From: Solirubrobacterales bacterium
GTDB lineage: Bacteria; Actinomycetota; Thermoleophilia; Solirubrobacterales; Solirubrobacteraceae
Direction of reading: 5' to 3'
Assembly (NCBI GenBank): GCA_019244395.1
Contig: JAFASQ010000352.1
Span: 1 to 64,000, forward strand
Length of the DNA stretch: 64,000 bases
Under the pieces are notes generated by a model that worked only from the letters and a program-made list of their open reading frames with translations, made no database searches and was not told the DNA's origin. Each line of letters begins with the position of its first letter. Positions within the stretch are counted from its first letter, which is position 1. A program made the position numbers and the translations under genes. Shown here in pieces: positions 17,626 through 26,500 of this stretch.

Positions 17626-17666
17626 TTAGTGACTGCTAAGCTCCGCGCCTAGTTAGCAGTCACTAA
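17626..17666. promoter_or_regulatory. TetR-type operator: perfect inverted repeat TTAGTGACTGCTAA-N13-TTAGCAGTCACTAA
   Basis: Arms 17626-17639 and 17653-17666 are exact reverse complements, overlapping a TTGACA (17615-17620) promoter region, 15 nt before the MFS start. Confidence 0.85.
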
Positions 17667-17681
17667 GCAAGGGAGCGGGCT

Positions 17682-19175
17682 ATGCAATCCATCACCACAA
17701 CCCCACGCAGAGGCTGGACGCTCGCGATCGTCTCGATCGGGCTGTTCATGATGGTTCTCGACAACCTCGTGGTGAACGTCGCGCTGCCGAGCATCCGACA
17801 CGATCTCGGCGCCTCGATCCAGACTCTCGAATGGACGGTCAACGCGTATGTGCTCGCCTACGCAGTGCTGCTCCTGACGGGCGCCGCCCTGGGCGATCGG
17901 CTCGGCCGCAAGCGCATGTTCATCGCCGGCATCGCGCTGTTCACCGCCGGCTCGGCGGCCGCCGCGCTTTCCCCGACGATCGATTTCCTCATCGCGGCTC
18001 GGGCCGTGCAGGGCGTCGCTGCCGCCCTTGTCACCCCGCTCACCCTCACGCTGATCGCCGAGGCGTTCCCGCCCAACCAGCGCGGGCTTGCCCTGGGCGT
18101 GTGGTCCGGGATCAGCGGCATCGGCGTGGCGCTTGGTCCGCTGGTCGGCGGGGCGCTCACCCAGGCCGCGTCGTGGCACTGGATCTTCTGGGTCAACGTG
18201 CCTATCGGCATCGCCCTCATCCCGTTCGCGGCAAGCCGCCTAACCGAAAGCCGCGGCGAGGTCACGCACCTCGATCTCACCGGACTGGCACTCGCGTCGA
18301 GCGGGCTGTTCGGCATCGTCTTCGGCCTGGTGCGCTCGCAATCGCTCGGCTGGTCGTCCGCCGAGGTCGTGGTCAGCCTGGCTGCCGGCGCGGTGCTGGT
18401 AATCGCCTTTGTCCTCCACGAGTTGCGCACCTCAGAACCGATGCTGCCGATGGAGTTCTTCGCCAACCGCAGCTTCGCGGTGACCAACACGATCTCTCTG
18501 GCCATGTACTTCGGCATGTTCGGCTCGATCTTCTTCCTGAGCCAGTTCCTCCAGAACGTCCTCCACAACACCCCGCTCGAAGCGGGCGTCAAGCTGCTGG
18601 TCTGGACCGGCGCCGTCATGGTCGTGTCCCCTCTGGCCGGGTTCCTGTCCGAGCGCTACGGAAGCCGCCTGTTCATGGCCGCCGGCCTGGGACTGCAGGC
18701 CGTCGCGCTGGGGATGCTGGCCGAGCTGGCGAGCGTCCACCAGACCTACGTCAGCATGCTGATCCCATTCGTGCTCGCCGGCAGTGGGATGGCAATGGTC
18801 TTTGCTCCCTCCGCCAATGCCGTCCTGGCCTCGGTCCGGACCGCGCAGACCGGGCAGGCGTCCGGCGCCACCAACGCGATCCGCGAGCTCGGCGGCGTCC
18901 TGGGGATCGCCCTGCTGGCCACCGTGTTCACCAGCCATGGCAGCTACGCGTCGCCGCACGCCTACGTCGCCGGCCTGACGCCGGCTCTGTGGGTGGGCGC
19001 GGCCGTGCTCGCCGCCGGCGCCCTGATCCCGCTGGTGCTGCCGTTCAGCACCCGCGCTTCGGCCGCCGAGCACGCCGCCGCCGAGGCCGAGCACGCCGCA
19101 GCAGAGGCTGAGTACGCCGCAGCCGAGGCGGGCAACGCCGCAGCGCACGCCAGCGCCGTCCCGCTCCCCGCCTAA
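17682..19175 (+). CDS. DHA2-family MFS drug transporter
   Basis: SD GGGAG; IVSIGLFMMVLDNLVVNVALPSIRHDLGAS...; C-terminal Ala/Glu heptad-like repeat. Confidence 0.94.
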   Translation: MQSITTTPRRGWTLAIVSIGLFMMVLDNLVVNVALPSIRHDLGASIQTLEWTVNAYVLAYAVLLLTGAALGDRLGRKRMFIAGIALFTAGSAAAALSPTIDFLIAARAVQGVAAALVTPLTLTLIAEAFPPNQRGLALGVWSGISGIGVALGPLVGGALTQAASWHWIFWVNVPIGIALIPFAASRLTESRGEVTHLDLTGLALASSGLFGIVFGLVRSQSLGWSSAEVVVSLAAGAVLVIAFVLHELRTSEPMLPMEFFANRSFAVTNTISLAMYFGMFGSIFFLSQFLQNVLHNTPLEAGVKLLVWTGAVMVVSPLAGFLSERYGSRLFMAAGLGLQAVALGMLAELASVHQTYVSMLIPFVLAGSGMAMVFAPSANAVLASVRTAQTGQASGATNAIRELGGVLGIALLATVFTSHGSYASPHAYVAGLTPALWVGAAVLAAGALIPLVLPFSTRASAAEHAAAEAEHAAAEAEYAAAEAGNAAAHASAVPLPA

Positions 19176-19202
19176 CCCTCCCGTAGGATCGCTCCGAGCA
19201 CG

Positions 19203-19805
19203 ATGGAAACCACACCCAAGGCAGTCGAGCAGACAACCCGTCAGCGCGTCCCGGCGTCCGAGCGCCGGGACGCGATCATCGAGGCAGCCGTCCACGAGTT
19301 CGCCCATGGCGGGCTGCACGGCACCCCGGTCGACCGGATCGCCCGGCGCGTCGGCGTGGCCCAGCCCTACGTGTTCAGCCTGTTTGGCAGCAAGCGTGAA
19401 CTGTTTCTCGCGGCCGTCGAGCGCGGCTGCGAGCTCATCGCCGAGACGTTCACCAAGGCGGCGGAGGAGTTCGATCCCGCCACCGCTCCGCCCGATATGG
19501 ACGTGCTGAACGCGATGGGTCAGGCCTACGTCGAGCTCCTCCAAACCAACCGCGATTACCTGATGCTCCAGCTTCACTCCTACGCCGCCTGCGACGACGA
19601 GGTGATCCGTGACCGCGTGCGGACCGCGTACGCGCGGCTGTTGACCCGCGCCGAGCGGCTCTCGCAGGCCGGGCCCGAGCGGATCGATGAGTTCTTCCGC
19701 TATGGCATGTGGCTGAACGTGGCCGCCGCCATGGAGGTACCGGATCTATCGGTCGGATGCGAATGGGTCCGCGCCGAGCAGGCCGCGCAATCCGCTGGCA
19801 TGTGA
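19203..19805 (+). CDS. TetR/AcrR family transcriptional regulator
   Basis: RRDAIIEAAVHEFAHGGLHGTPVDRIARRVGVAQPYVFSLFGSKRELFLAAVERG HTH. Confidence 0.93.
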   Translation: METTPKAVEQTTRQRVPASERRDAIIEAAVHEFAHGGLHGTPVDRIARRVGVAQPYVFSLFGSKRELFLAAVERGCELIAETFTKAAEEFDPATAPPDMDVLNAMGQAYVELLQTNRDYLMLQLHSYAACDDEVIRDRVRTAYARLLTRAERLSQAGPERIDEFFRYGMWLNVAAAMEVPDLSVGCEWVRAEQAAQSAGM

Positions 19806-19831
19806 TCAGTCGCCGACAGGGGCCGCCGTGA

Positions 19832-20254
19832 TCAGTCGGCCACGCGGCGCTCGGGGTAGCGTGGAAGCCCGTCGTCCGGGATCGGCTCCCACGCGGCCGC
19901 GTAGGCCACGAACTGGTGGGCCGCCGGGCGGACGCCAGGATCCTGGTCGAACGCCCCCAGGCGGACGCCGACCCTCGAGGCGTCTTCCGCGTCGCGGCTG
20001 AACAGCGCCGAGCCGCAGTCTCCGCAGAACCATTTCTCGGCGCCGCCCTCGGGTTTCCAGGCCCGCAGGCGGTCCTCGCCCTGGACGATCTGGAACGAGT
20101 CCGGCTCGAGGCGGGCGTTCGCGGATGCGCCGGTGCCGGTGCGGCGCTGGCAGCGGGTGCAGTGGCAGTACTGCGCCGAGACCGGCGGCGCCGTCACCTC
20201 GAAGCGGACCGCGCCGCAGCCACATCCGCCGGTCAGCCGGAAGCTCGTCGCCAT
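19832..20254 (-). CDS. GFA family protein (zinc-binding, CENP-V/GFA type)
   Basis: GGCGCGAVRFEV...QYCHCTRCQRRTGT...WFCGDCGSALFS cysteine motifs. Confidence 0.92.
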   Translation of the reverse strand: MATSFRLTGGCGCGAVRFEVTAPPVSAQYCHCTRCQRRTGTGASANARLEPDSFQIVQGEDRLRAWKPEGGAEKWFCGDCGSALFSRDAEDASRVGVRLGAFDQDPGVRPAAHQFVAYAAAWEPIPDDGLPRYPERRVAD

Positions 20255-20267
20255 CGGCTTGCCGCCC

Positions 20268-21410
20268 CTAGACCCGCGCGGCCGACATCGCAAGGTCACG
20301 CTCCGGAGCGATCCCCCAGCGCGCGGCCACCTGGGCCAGGTCATCGTCCAGATCCCAGCGATCGGGCCGCTCGTCGCCCGAGTGCTCGGGGCTGGCGCCC
20401 TTGAGCGCCATGCAGCCCGTGTTGTCGCCGATCGCGCGGATCTGCGCGATGTCCTGGGCGGTGAGCCGCGTCTCCGCGGGCAGCGCGGCGAGCTCCGCCC
20501 GCTTGCTCTCGACCGCGCGCGCGCCGGGGCCCACCTCCTGGATCAGCGTCGGCACCACGCACGCCACCGCCTGGTGCGCCAGATTCCATTGACACGCGAG
20601 CTGGATCATGGTCAAACCAGCCCGCTGCGCGACCCGCCGCATCTGCTCGAGTCGCTCGCGGCCCTGCTCGATCCAGCCGGCCGGGCGGAAGCTGCGGTGG
20701 TCCTGCGGCGCCAGCGCCTGGCCCGGCAGCACGTCGTCGAAAAACAGCCCGCCGTGGTCCACCACGCGGGTGATGACCTTCACGCCCGCCGCCGCGGCGG
20801 CGTCGAGACACAGCTCCCCCGGCCAGGGCTCGAGTGGGTTGAGGATGATCATGGCCCAGTCGAGCAGCGCGCCGAAGCGCTCCAGGCAGCCGATCAGGTC
20901 GAGCGTAAACCCGTTGGCCGGCCCGGGCGCCACTCCGACCAGGCGGGTCAGCCCGGCGTCACGGAGCGCGGCCATCGCCGTCCACACCCGCTCATTCGTG
21001 TAGCCGGTGCGGTCGGGGTTGTGCAGCAGGAGAAGGTCGAAGCTGTCGATGCCGCAGCGCTTGAGGCTGCGCTCGGTCGCCATGCGCAGGTAGTCGGCGA
21101 AAGCCGTCTCGTCGCGTAGGCGCCGGTCGGTAAAGCGAGGAAAGCCCTTGGCGCCGTCGCGCTGGCCGAGATAGAAGTCGTGCCCGATCGCGCCCACGAG
21201 GCACATCTCGCCGCGTGCCTTGCCGGCGATCGCTCGGCCCAGCATCCGGTCGGCCTCGCCCGCTCCGTATACGTCCGCGGTGATCACCGTCCGGATCGAC
21301 TCGTCTGGCGCGATCAGGGCCAGGAAACGCTCGTCGTCGAGCGGCTCGCCGAAGCGCATGAACCGCCCGCCACTCCAGGTGCCCACGGCGACTGCGGATG
21401 GATCAGCCAT
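20268..21410 (-). CDS. Aldo/keto reductase family protein
   Basis: TIM-barrel AKR features (SIRTVITADVYGAGEADRMLGRAIAGKARGEMCLVGAIGHDF, IDSFDLLLLHNPD). Confidence 0.85.
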   Translation of the reverse strand: MADPSAVAVGTWSGGRFMRFGEPLDDERFLALIAPDESIRTVITADVYGAGEADRMLGRAIAGKARGEMCLVGAIGHDFYLGQRDGAKGFPRFTDRRLRDETAFADYLRMATERSLKRCGIDSFDLLLLHNPDRTGYTNERVWTAMAALRDAGLTRLVGVAPGPANGFTLDLIGCLERFGALLDWAMIILNPLEPWPGELCLDAAAAAGVKVITRVVDHGGLFFDDVLPGQALAPQDHRSFRPAGWIEQGRERLEQMRRVAQRAGLTMIQLACQWNLAHQAVACVVPTLIQEVGPGARAVESKRAELAALPAETRLTAQDIAQIRAIGDNTGCMALKGASPEHSGDERPDRWDLDDDLAQVAARWGIAPERDLAMSAARV

Positions 21411-21469
21411 AGGCTGATGCAGTGTAGGGACGCTGGTGGGCTCGTCGCAGGACTCGCGGGATGGGTCCA

Positions 21470-21712
21470 CTAGCGCTGCCTCCACCACCTCCCCTGCTCG
21501 AGGTCGTGAAAGACGATCTCATCACGCCCGCACGTGGTAACAACCTCCCAATAGCGCCGGCGCAGCGGGTGGTCAGTCCACCAGCGATCCTCCACCAGCC
21601 ACGACTCGCGCACTGCATCCACCGTGCGGCCATCGACGATCACCGGGCAACCGTCCTCGCCCGCGCGGACCATCACGCGGCGGGGAACGGATAGGCGTCG
21701 AGGTCCATTCAT
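21470..21712 (-). CDS. DUF6504-like small protein
   Basis: MNGPRRLSVPRRVMVRAGEDGCPVIVDGRTVDAVRESWLVEDRWWTDHPLRRRYWEVVT; position after imuB-like gene. Start could be 21763. Confidence 0.65.
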   Translation of the reverse strand: MNGPRRLSVPRRVMVRAGEDGCPVIVDGRTVDAVRESWLVEDRWWTDHPLRRRYWEVVTTCGRDEIVFHDLEQGRWWRQR

Positions 21713-21772
21713 TGCGCATCGCCGATCCGTTGTTCCAGGCAAACCTGCGTGGGATTGGTACACATATTTTTG

Positions 21773-22969
21773 TCATCCCTCGAATGGCGCCAGCACCGCG
21801 CGCCGCTCCGGGAAGCGCGACTGGGGATCGACCTCGAGCACGCGTAGCGCGGCGTCGGGACCCGCGGCGGCTCGTGCCTGGCGGATCGCCTCGCGCAGAC
21901 GCGCGGTCCGCGCTGCAACGGGATCGTCGAGCAGCCCGCGCTGATCGCTCGCGGGGGGCCCGAAGCGCTCCACCGCCAGACGCAGCTGCTGCGCCGGCGC
22001 CGGCATCAGCGCCAGGCGCGGAGCGAGCGCAAGCCGCATCCTCGCCGGGTCGGCCAGCGCCTCGCGGAAGACAACCGGCTCGCGCCAGGTTCCACCCTGC
22101 TCGACCAGCACCGCCGAGAGCACCACCGCGCGCAGCGTTCGACCCCGCCGCTCCCGCCGCGCCAGCAGACGATCGATAAGCAGCCCGAGCCCCCGCTCGA
22201 GCTGAATGCCGGAGGCAGCCTCGGGCAACTCGAGCGCCTCGCGCAGGAACTCACTCGCCGGTCGCGGTCGCAGAGCACCGTCGCCGCCGCTGGCGAGCTC
22301 GTGCGCGTGCAGCCCGGCCGTGCCGAAACGGTCGGCCAGCGCCGCCGGAGCGACCGCGGTTAACTCGCCGAGGGTCTTGATGCCGAGCCGCTCGAGCGCC
22401 TCCGGCAGATCAGCCAGCGCCGGACGCGCGCGCAGCAGCGACACGGGAAGGGGCGCCAGGAACGCACCGGCCTGTTTGCGCCCGCCCGAGACGATCACCG
22501 GCCGGCGCACCCTCGCACGAGTCGCCGCCGCCACCGCGGCAAACCGCGACGGCGCCACCCCATAGCGCGCCGGCACCCGCAGGTTGCGGCGCGCCGCCGC
22601 CAGCACCCCCTCGAGTCCACCATGCAGCCGCAACAGCCCACGCGCGTCGAAGCAGACGAGGCCGGGTCGCTCAGGCTCGACCGCGGCCCCGATCGACTCT
22701 AGGCGTACGAGCAGCCGCTCCCAGAAGTCAGCCACGCCGGCCGGATCGGGCGGAACCAGCGTGAGCCGGGGACAGCGGGCGAGCGCCTCGCCCAGGCGCA
22801 TCCCGGGATGGACGCCGAATGCCTCGGCCGACAGCGAGACCTCGCCGATCTGCTGCGTCCCGCCGGGTTCGGGAGCCAGGGCGGTGGGGGCTTGCAGCAG
22901 CTCGGCCCGCCCCTGGGAAGCGACGGTGAGCTGGAAACGGGGTAGGAGAACGCACGCGATCACGAACAC
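21773..22969 (-). CDS. Y-family DNA polymerase, ImuB-like
   Basis: VIACVLLPRFQLTVA...VSLSAEAFGVHPGMRLGEALARCPRLTLVPPDP; lacks intact catalytic polymerase motifs by eye; start uncertain (22963 or 22969). Confidence 0.8.
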   Translation of the reverse strand: MFVIACVLLPRFQLTVASQGRAELLQAPTALAPEPGGTQQIGEVSLSAEAFGVHPGMRLGEALARCPRLTLVPPDPAGVADFWERLLVRLESIGAAVEPERPGLVCFDARGLLRLHGGLEGVLAAARRNLRVPARYGVAPSRFAAVAAATRARVRRPVIVSGGRKQAGAFLAPLPVSLLRARPALADLPEALERLGIKTLGELTAVAPAALADRFGTAGLHAHELASGGDGALRPRPASEFLREALELPEAASGIQLERGLGLLIDRLLARRERRGRTLRAVVLSAVLVEQGGTWREPVVFREALADPARMRLALAPRLALMPAPAQQLRLAVERFGPPASDQRGLLDDPVAARTARLREAIRQARAAAGPDAALRVLEVDPQSRFPERRAVLAPFEG

Positions 22970-22976
22970 ATGTTCG
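22963..22976. promoter_or_regulatory. LexA (SOS/Cheo) box CGAACACATGTTCG
   Basis: Matches CGAAC-N4-GTTCG consensus of actinobacterial/Gram-positive LexA boxes; abuts imuB-like start. Confidence 0.85.
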
Positions 22977-23010
22977 CACGAGCCTCGGATGGACGCCTGC
23001 CCGCCGTGGC

Positions 23011-23130
23011 CAACCCGGGCTCCAGGCGCCGGGGTCAACCCGGGCTCCAGGCGCCGGGGTCAACCGGGCTCCAGGCGCCGGGGTCAACCCGGGCTCATGC
23101 TTGGGGCCAACCTGGGCTCAGGCGCAGCCC
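23011..23130. repeat. ~24-25 bp tandem repeat (5 units)
   Basis: CAACCCGGGCTCCAGGCGCCGGGGT at 23011, 23036, 23061 with degenerate units to 23130. Confidence 0.9.
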
Positions 23131-23200
23131 CAGGCGCAGTGCCAGACGCAGCTCTACCGCAACGATCCCGACCGGCCCTCGGCGCGAAGCTACGAAACGA

Positions 23201-24277
23201 CTACTCCATCGCCAGCAGCCGCACGGGCAGCCGTCGCCGCCCCCAGTTTCCCGGACGCCCGGCGAACACCCCCGGCATTCGCGCGCCGCACTCCTGGCAG
23301 CGACCGTCGAAGTCCAGCGCGTAGCGGCCGAGCGTGTACCAGTCACGCTCGATCACCCGAGCACCGCATTCGGCGCAGTACGTGCTGCCGCCTTCGCGGT
23401 CGTGGACGTTGCCGGTGTAGGCGAAGCGGACACCGTTCCGCAGCGCAATCGCGCGAGCGCGCGACAGCGTTCCCGCTGGGGTGGACGGACGGTCGAGCAT
23501 CTTGTAGTCGGGATGAAACGCCGTGAAATGCATGGGCACGTCGGGGCCGAGCTCGTCAACCACCCACCCGGTCATCCGGTCGAGTTCCTCGTCGGAGTCG
23601 TTCAGCCCCGGGATCAGCAGGTTGGTGATCTCAAACCAGACGTCGGTCTCGCGGCGCAGATAGACCAAGGTGTCGAGCACTGCCTGCAGGTGCCCCGAGC
23701 AGGTCTGGGCGTAAAACCGTTCGGTGAAGGCTTTGAGGTCGACGTTGGCGGCGTCCATGTGGGCGTAGAACTCGGCGCGCGGCGACGCGCACATGTAGCC
23801 GGCGGTGACCGCCACCGCCTTGATCCCGCGCGCGTGGCAGGCATCGGCGACGTCCATCGCGTACTCCATGAAGATCACCGGGTCGTTGTAGGTGAACGCG
23901 ACGCTCGCGCAACCGAGCCGCTCCGCGGCCCGCGCGATCGCCTCCGGCGTGGCAGCGTCGGCGAGCGTGTCGAATTCACGTGACTTCGAGATGTCCCAGT
24001 TCTGGCAGAACCGGCAGCACAGGTTGCAGCCGGCAGTGCCGAACGACAGCACCGGCGTGCCCGGAAGGAAATGAGCCAGCGGCTTCTTCTCGATCGGGTC
24101 GACGCAGAATCCGCTGGAGCGCCCGTATGTAGTCAGGACGATGCCCTCGCCCTCGCGCGCGCGCACAAAGCACATGCCGCGCTGCCCGTCGCGCAGCTTG
24201 CACGCCCGGGGGCAGACATCGCACTGGACGCGACCATCGTCCAGGCGATGCCAGTGCTTCGTGGCGACACCGCTCAT
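23201..24277 (-). CDS. AmmeMemoRadiSam-type radical SAM enzyme (AmrS-like)
   Basis: CDVCPRACKLRDGQRGMCFVR and radical SAM motif CNLCCRFCQNWDISKS; two C-terminal CxxC pairs. Confidence 0.9.
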   Translation of the reverse strand: MSGVATKHWHRLDDGRVQCDVCPRACKLRDGQRGMCFVRAREGEGIVLTTYGRSSGFCVDPIEKKPLAHFLPGTPVLSFGTAGCNLCCRFCQNWDISKSREFDTLADAATPEAIARAAERLGCASVAFTYNDPVIFMEYAMDVADACHARGIKAVAVTAGYMCASPRAEFYAHMDAANVDLKAFTERFYAQTCSGHLQAVLDTLVYLRRETDVWFEITNLLIPGLNDSDEELDRMTGWVVDELGPDVPMHFTAFHPDYKMLDRPSTPAGTLSRARAIALRNGVRFAYTGNVHDREGGSTYCAECGARVIERDWYTLGRYALDFDGRCQECGARMPGVFAGRPGNWGRRRLPVRLLAME

Positions 24278-24410
24278 CCCGGACCGCGAGCGTAGCGCCC
24301 CAAGAGGAGCGCACCGCCCACGACCACCGCACCGCCACGACCTCCGCACCGCGCCACGACCACCGCACCGCGCCACGAGGCCCCGCGCCTTGGTACGGTC
24401 ACCTTCCCCG

Positions 24411-25373
24411 ATGGCGCCACCCAATCCGTTCGACATCGCCTCCGAGGGCATCCGGACGCTCCGGGCGTTCGGCCAGCGCATTCCCGGCGCCGGCGACGTC
24501 CTGGCCCGGCCGCTCAGCGACGCGGTCAAGCACCGCACGGTGATGATCACCGGCGCTTCGTCGGGCATCGGGAAGGCGGCAGCACTCGAGATCGGAGAGG
24601 CGGGCGGAATCATCCTGCTCGTCGCCCGCCGCAAGGACCAGCTCGAGGAGGTCAAAAGCGAGATCGAGTCCTCGGGAGGCACCGCCCACGTCCACCCGGC
24701 AGATCTCACCAATATGGACGACATCGACCGGATGTGCGCGGAGGTGCTGGAGCGCCACCAGACGGTCGACATCCTGGTCAACAACGCCGGCAAGTCGATC
24801 CGCCGCTCAGTCGACCGCGCCTATGAGCGCTTCCACGACTACCAGCGGACGATGCAGCTCAACTACTTCGCGGCGGTCAAGCTGATCCTGGATCTGCTTC
24901 CCACGATGCGCGAGCGAAAAAGCGGCCACATCGTGAACATCTCGACGATCGGGCTGCAGATGAACACGCCCCGCTTCAGCGCCTACGTCGCGAGCAAGGC
25001 AGCGCTCGACGCGTTCTCGCGCTCGATCGGACCCGAGGTCATCAACGACGGAGTACACATCACCACGGTCTACATGCCGCTCGTGCGCACCCCGATGATC
25101 GCCCCGACCAAGATCTACGACCGGTTCCCGACGCTCACCCCGCAAGAGGCGGGGCACATGATCGCCGAGGCGATCCGCAAGCGCCCCAAGCGGATCGCGA
25201 CCGCGCTGGGCAGCCTGGGCCAGCTCACCTACGCAATCGCGCCGGGCGCCCAAGACCTCGTGGTCAACCGCGCCTATCATCTGATCCCCGAGGGTGACCA
25301 GAAGCAGCCCGACCACGAGCCCACGCCCGAGGAGCGCGCGTTCCTCAGGGCAACCCGCGGCGTCCACTGGTAA
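24411..25373 (+). CDS. SDR family oxidoreductase
   Basis: TVMITGASSGIGKAAALEIGEAGG, NNAG, YVASK motif. Confidence 0.92.
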   Translation: MAPPNPFDIASEGIRTLRAFGQRIPGAGDVLARPLSDAVKHRTVMITGASSGIGKAAALEIGEAGGIILLVARRKDQLEEVKSEIESSGGTAHVHPADLTNMDDIDRMCAEVLERHQTVDILVNNAGKSIRRSVDRAYERFHDYQRTMQLNYFAAVKLILDLLPTMRERKSGHIVNISTIGLQMNTPRFSAYVASKAALDAFSRSIGPEVINDGVHITTVYMPLVRTPMIAPTKIYDRFPTLTPQEAGHMIAEAIRKRPKRIATALGSLGQLTYAIAPGAQDLVVNRAYHLIPEGDQKQPDHEPTPEERAFLRATRGVHW

Positions 25374-25430
25374 GGGCCGGTATGAAAATAATCTCGGCAC
25401 TGGATGCGGCCTGGATGACTTCGCGGATGC

Positions 25431-25492
25431 GGCACCGGCGCGTGCGCACCGTAGCGCTGCTACTACCGCGCACGCACCGGCACCGCCCCGCT
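25431..25492. repeat. Long imperfect hairpin downstream of SDR gene
   Basis: GGCACCGGCGCGTGCGC ... GCGCACGCACCGGCACC (14/17 complementary) with inner GTAGC/GCTAC. Confidence 0.5.
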
Positions 25493-25548
25493 CGGCCCCA
25501 GACCGGCCCAGCACCGAACTTATTCCCTACGGACCCTAAAGCAGAGCC

Positions 25549-26478
25549 GTGCAGCTCGAGGGCATCCACCACGTGACCGCGATCACCGCCGACGCCCGGC
25601 GGAACCTCGACTTCTACGCGGGAACCCTCGGCTTGCGCCTGGTCAAGAAGTCGGTCAATCAGGACAACACATCGGTCTATCACCTGTTCTACGCCGACGA
25701 AACGGGCGCGCCGGGATCGGACATCACGTTCTTCGAGTACCCGAACCTGCCGATCGGCCGCGCCGGCGCGGGCATGATCCATCGCATCGTGTGGCGCGTC
25801 GGAAGCGCCGAAGCGATCGACTTCTGGCACGACCGGCTGAGCAAAACTGGCTATGACCCGGCCCAAACCGGCGAGAGCCTTTACTTCAGCGACCCCGAGG
25901 GACTCGCACACGAGCTGACCGTCGCCGACGCCCCGGACGAACCGCTGAGCGCCCACCACCCCGAGATCCCGGCCAACCTCGCCCTCCAGGGCTTCGACGG
26001 GGTGCGGGCCTACGCCGACCCCGGGCCGAGCCGTACGCTCCTAGAAGGAACGCTTGGCTTCCACCCCGAGCCGGGCGGCGCCACGTGGGAAGCGCGCGGC
26101 GAGCACCGCGGCAGCTACTACATCTACGACGTCCCGCCCTCCGAGCGACCCCGCAAGGGCGCCGGCACCGTCCACCACGTCGCCTGGGCCACCCGGCCAG
26201 CGGAGATCGACACCTGGCAGGAAACCCTGGCCCACGCGGGCACTCACCCCACGCCGGTCATCGACCGCCATTACTTCCGCTCGGTGTACTTCCGCGAGCC
26301 CTCCGGCGTGCTCTTCGAGCTGGCCACCATCGGCCCCGGCTTCACGGTCGACGAACCGCTCGAGCACCTGGGCGAGAGGCTCTCGCTCACCCCGCGCTAC
26401 GAACACCTGCGCGAGCAGATCGAGCCGACGCTGACCCCCCTACGCAATCCGCGGGACGCCTGGGCTAGGCTGAACTAG
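25549..26478 (+). CDS. VOC family / ring-cleaving dioxygenase (MhqO-like)
   Basis: LEGIHHVTAITADARRNLDFYAGTLGLRLVKKSVNQDNTSVYHLFYADETGAPGSDITFFEYP; two VOC halves; GTG start. Confidence 0.9.
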   Translation: MQLEGIHHVTAITADARRNLDFYAGTLGLRLVKKSVNQDNTSVYHLFYADETGAPGSDITFFEYPNLPIGRAGAGMIHRIVWRVGSAEAIDFWHDRLSKTGYDPAQTGESLYFSDPEGLAHELTVADAPDEPLSAHHPEIPANLALQGFDGVRAYADPGPSRTLLEGTLGFHPEPGGATWEARGEHRGSYYIYDVPPSERPRKGAGTVHHVAWATRPAEIDTWQETLAHAGTHPTPVIDRHYFRSVYFREPSGVLFELATIGPGFTVDEPLEHLGERLSLTPRYEHLREQIEPTLTPLRNPRDAWARLN

Positions 26479-26500
26479 CGGGCCTCACCTCGACGTCCCA

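Noticed and set aside
16395-17652. Long overlapping ORFs on both strands in 16.4-17.65 kb
   Set aside because: Pro/Arg/Ala-rich translations of GC-rich repeats, no domain, all frames similarly open; no SD.
24296-24395. CCGCACCGCGCCACGACCA repeats between the radical SAM and SDR genes
   Set aside because: Simple degenerate GC-rich repeat in a divergent region; too irregular to support a specific feature.
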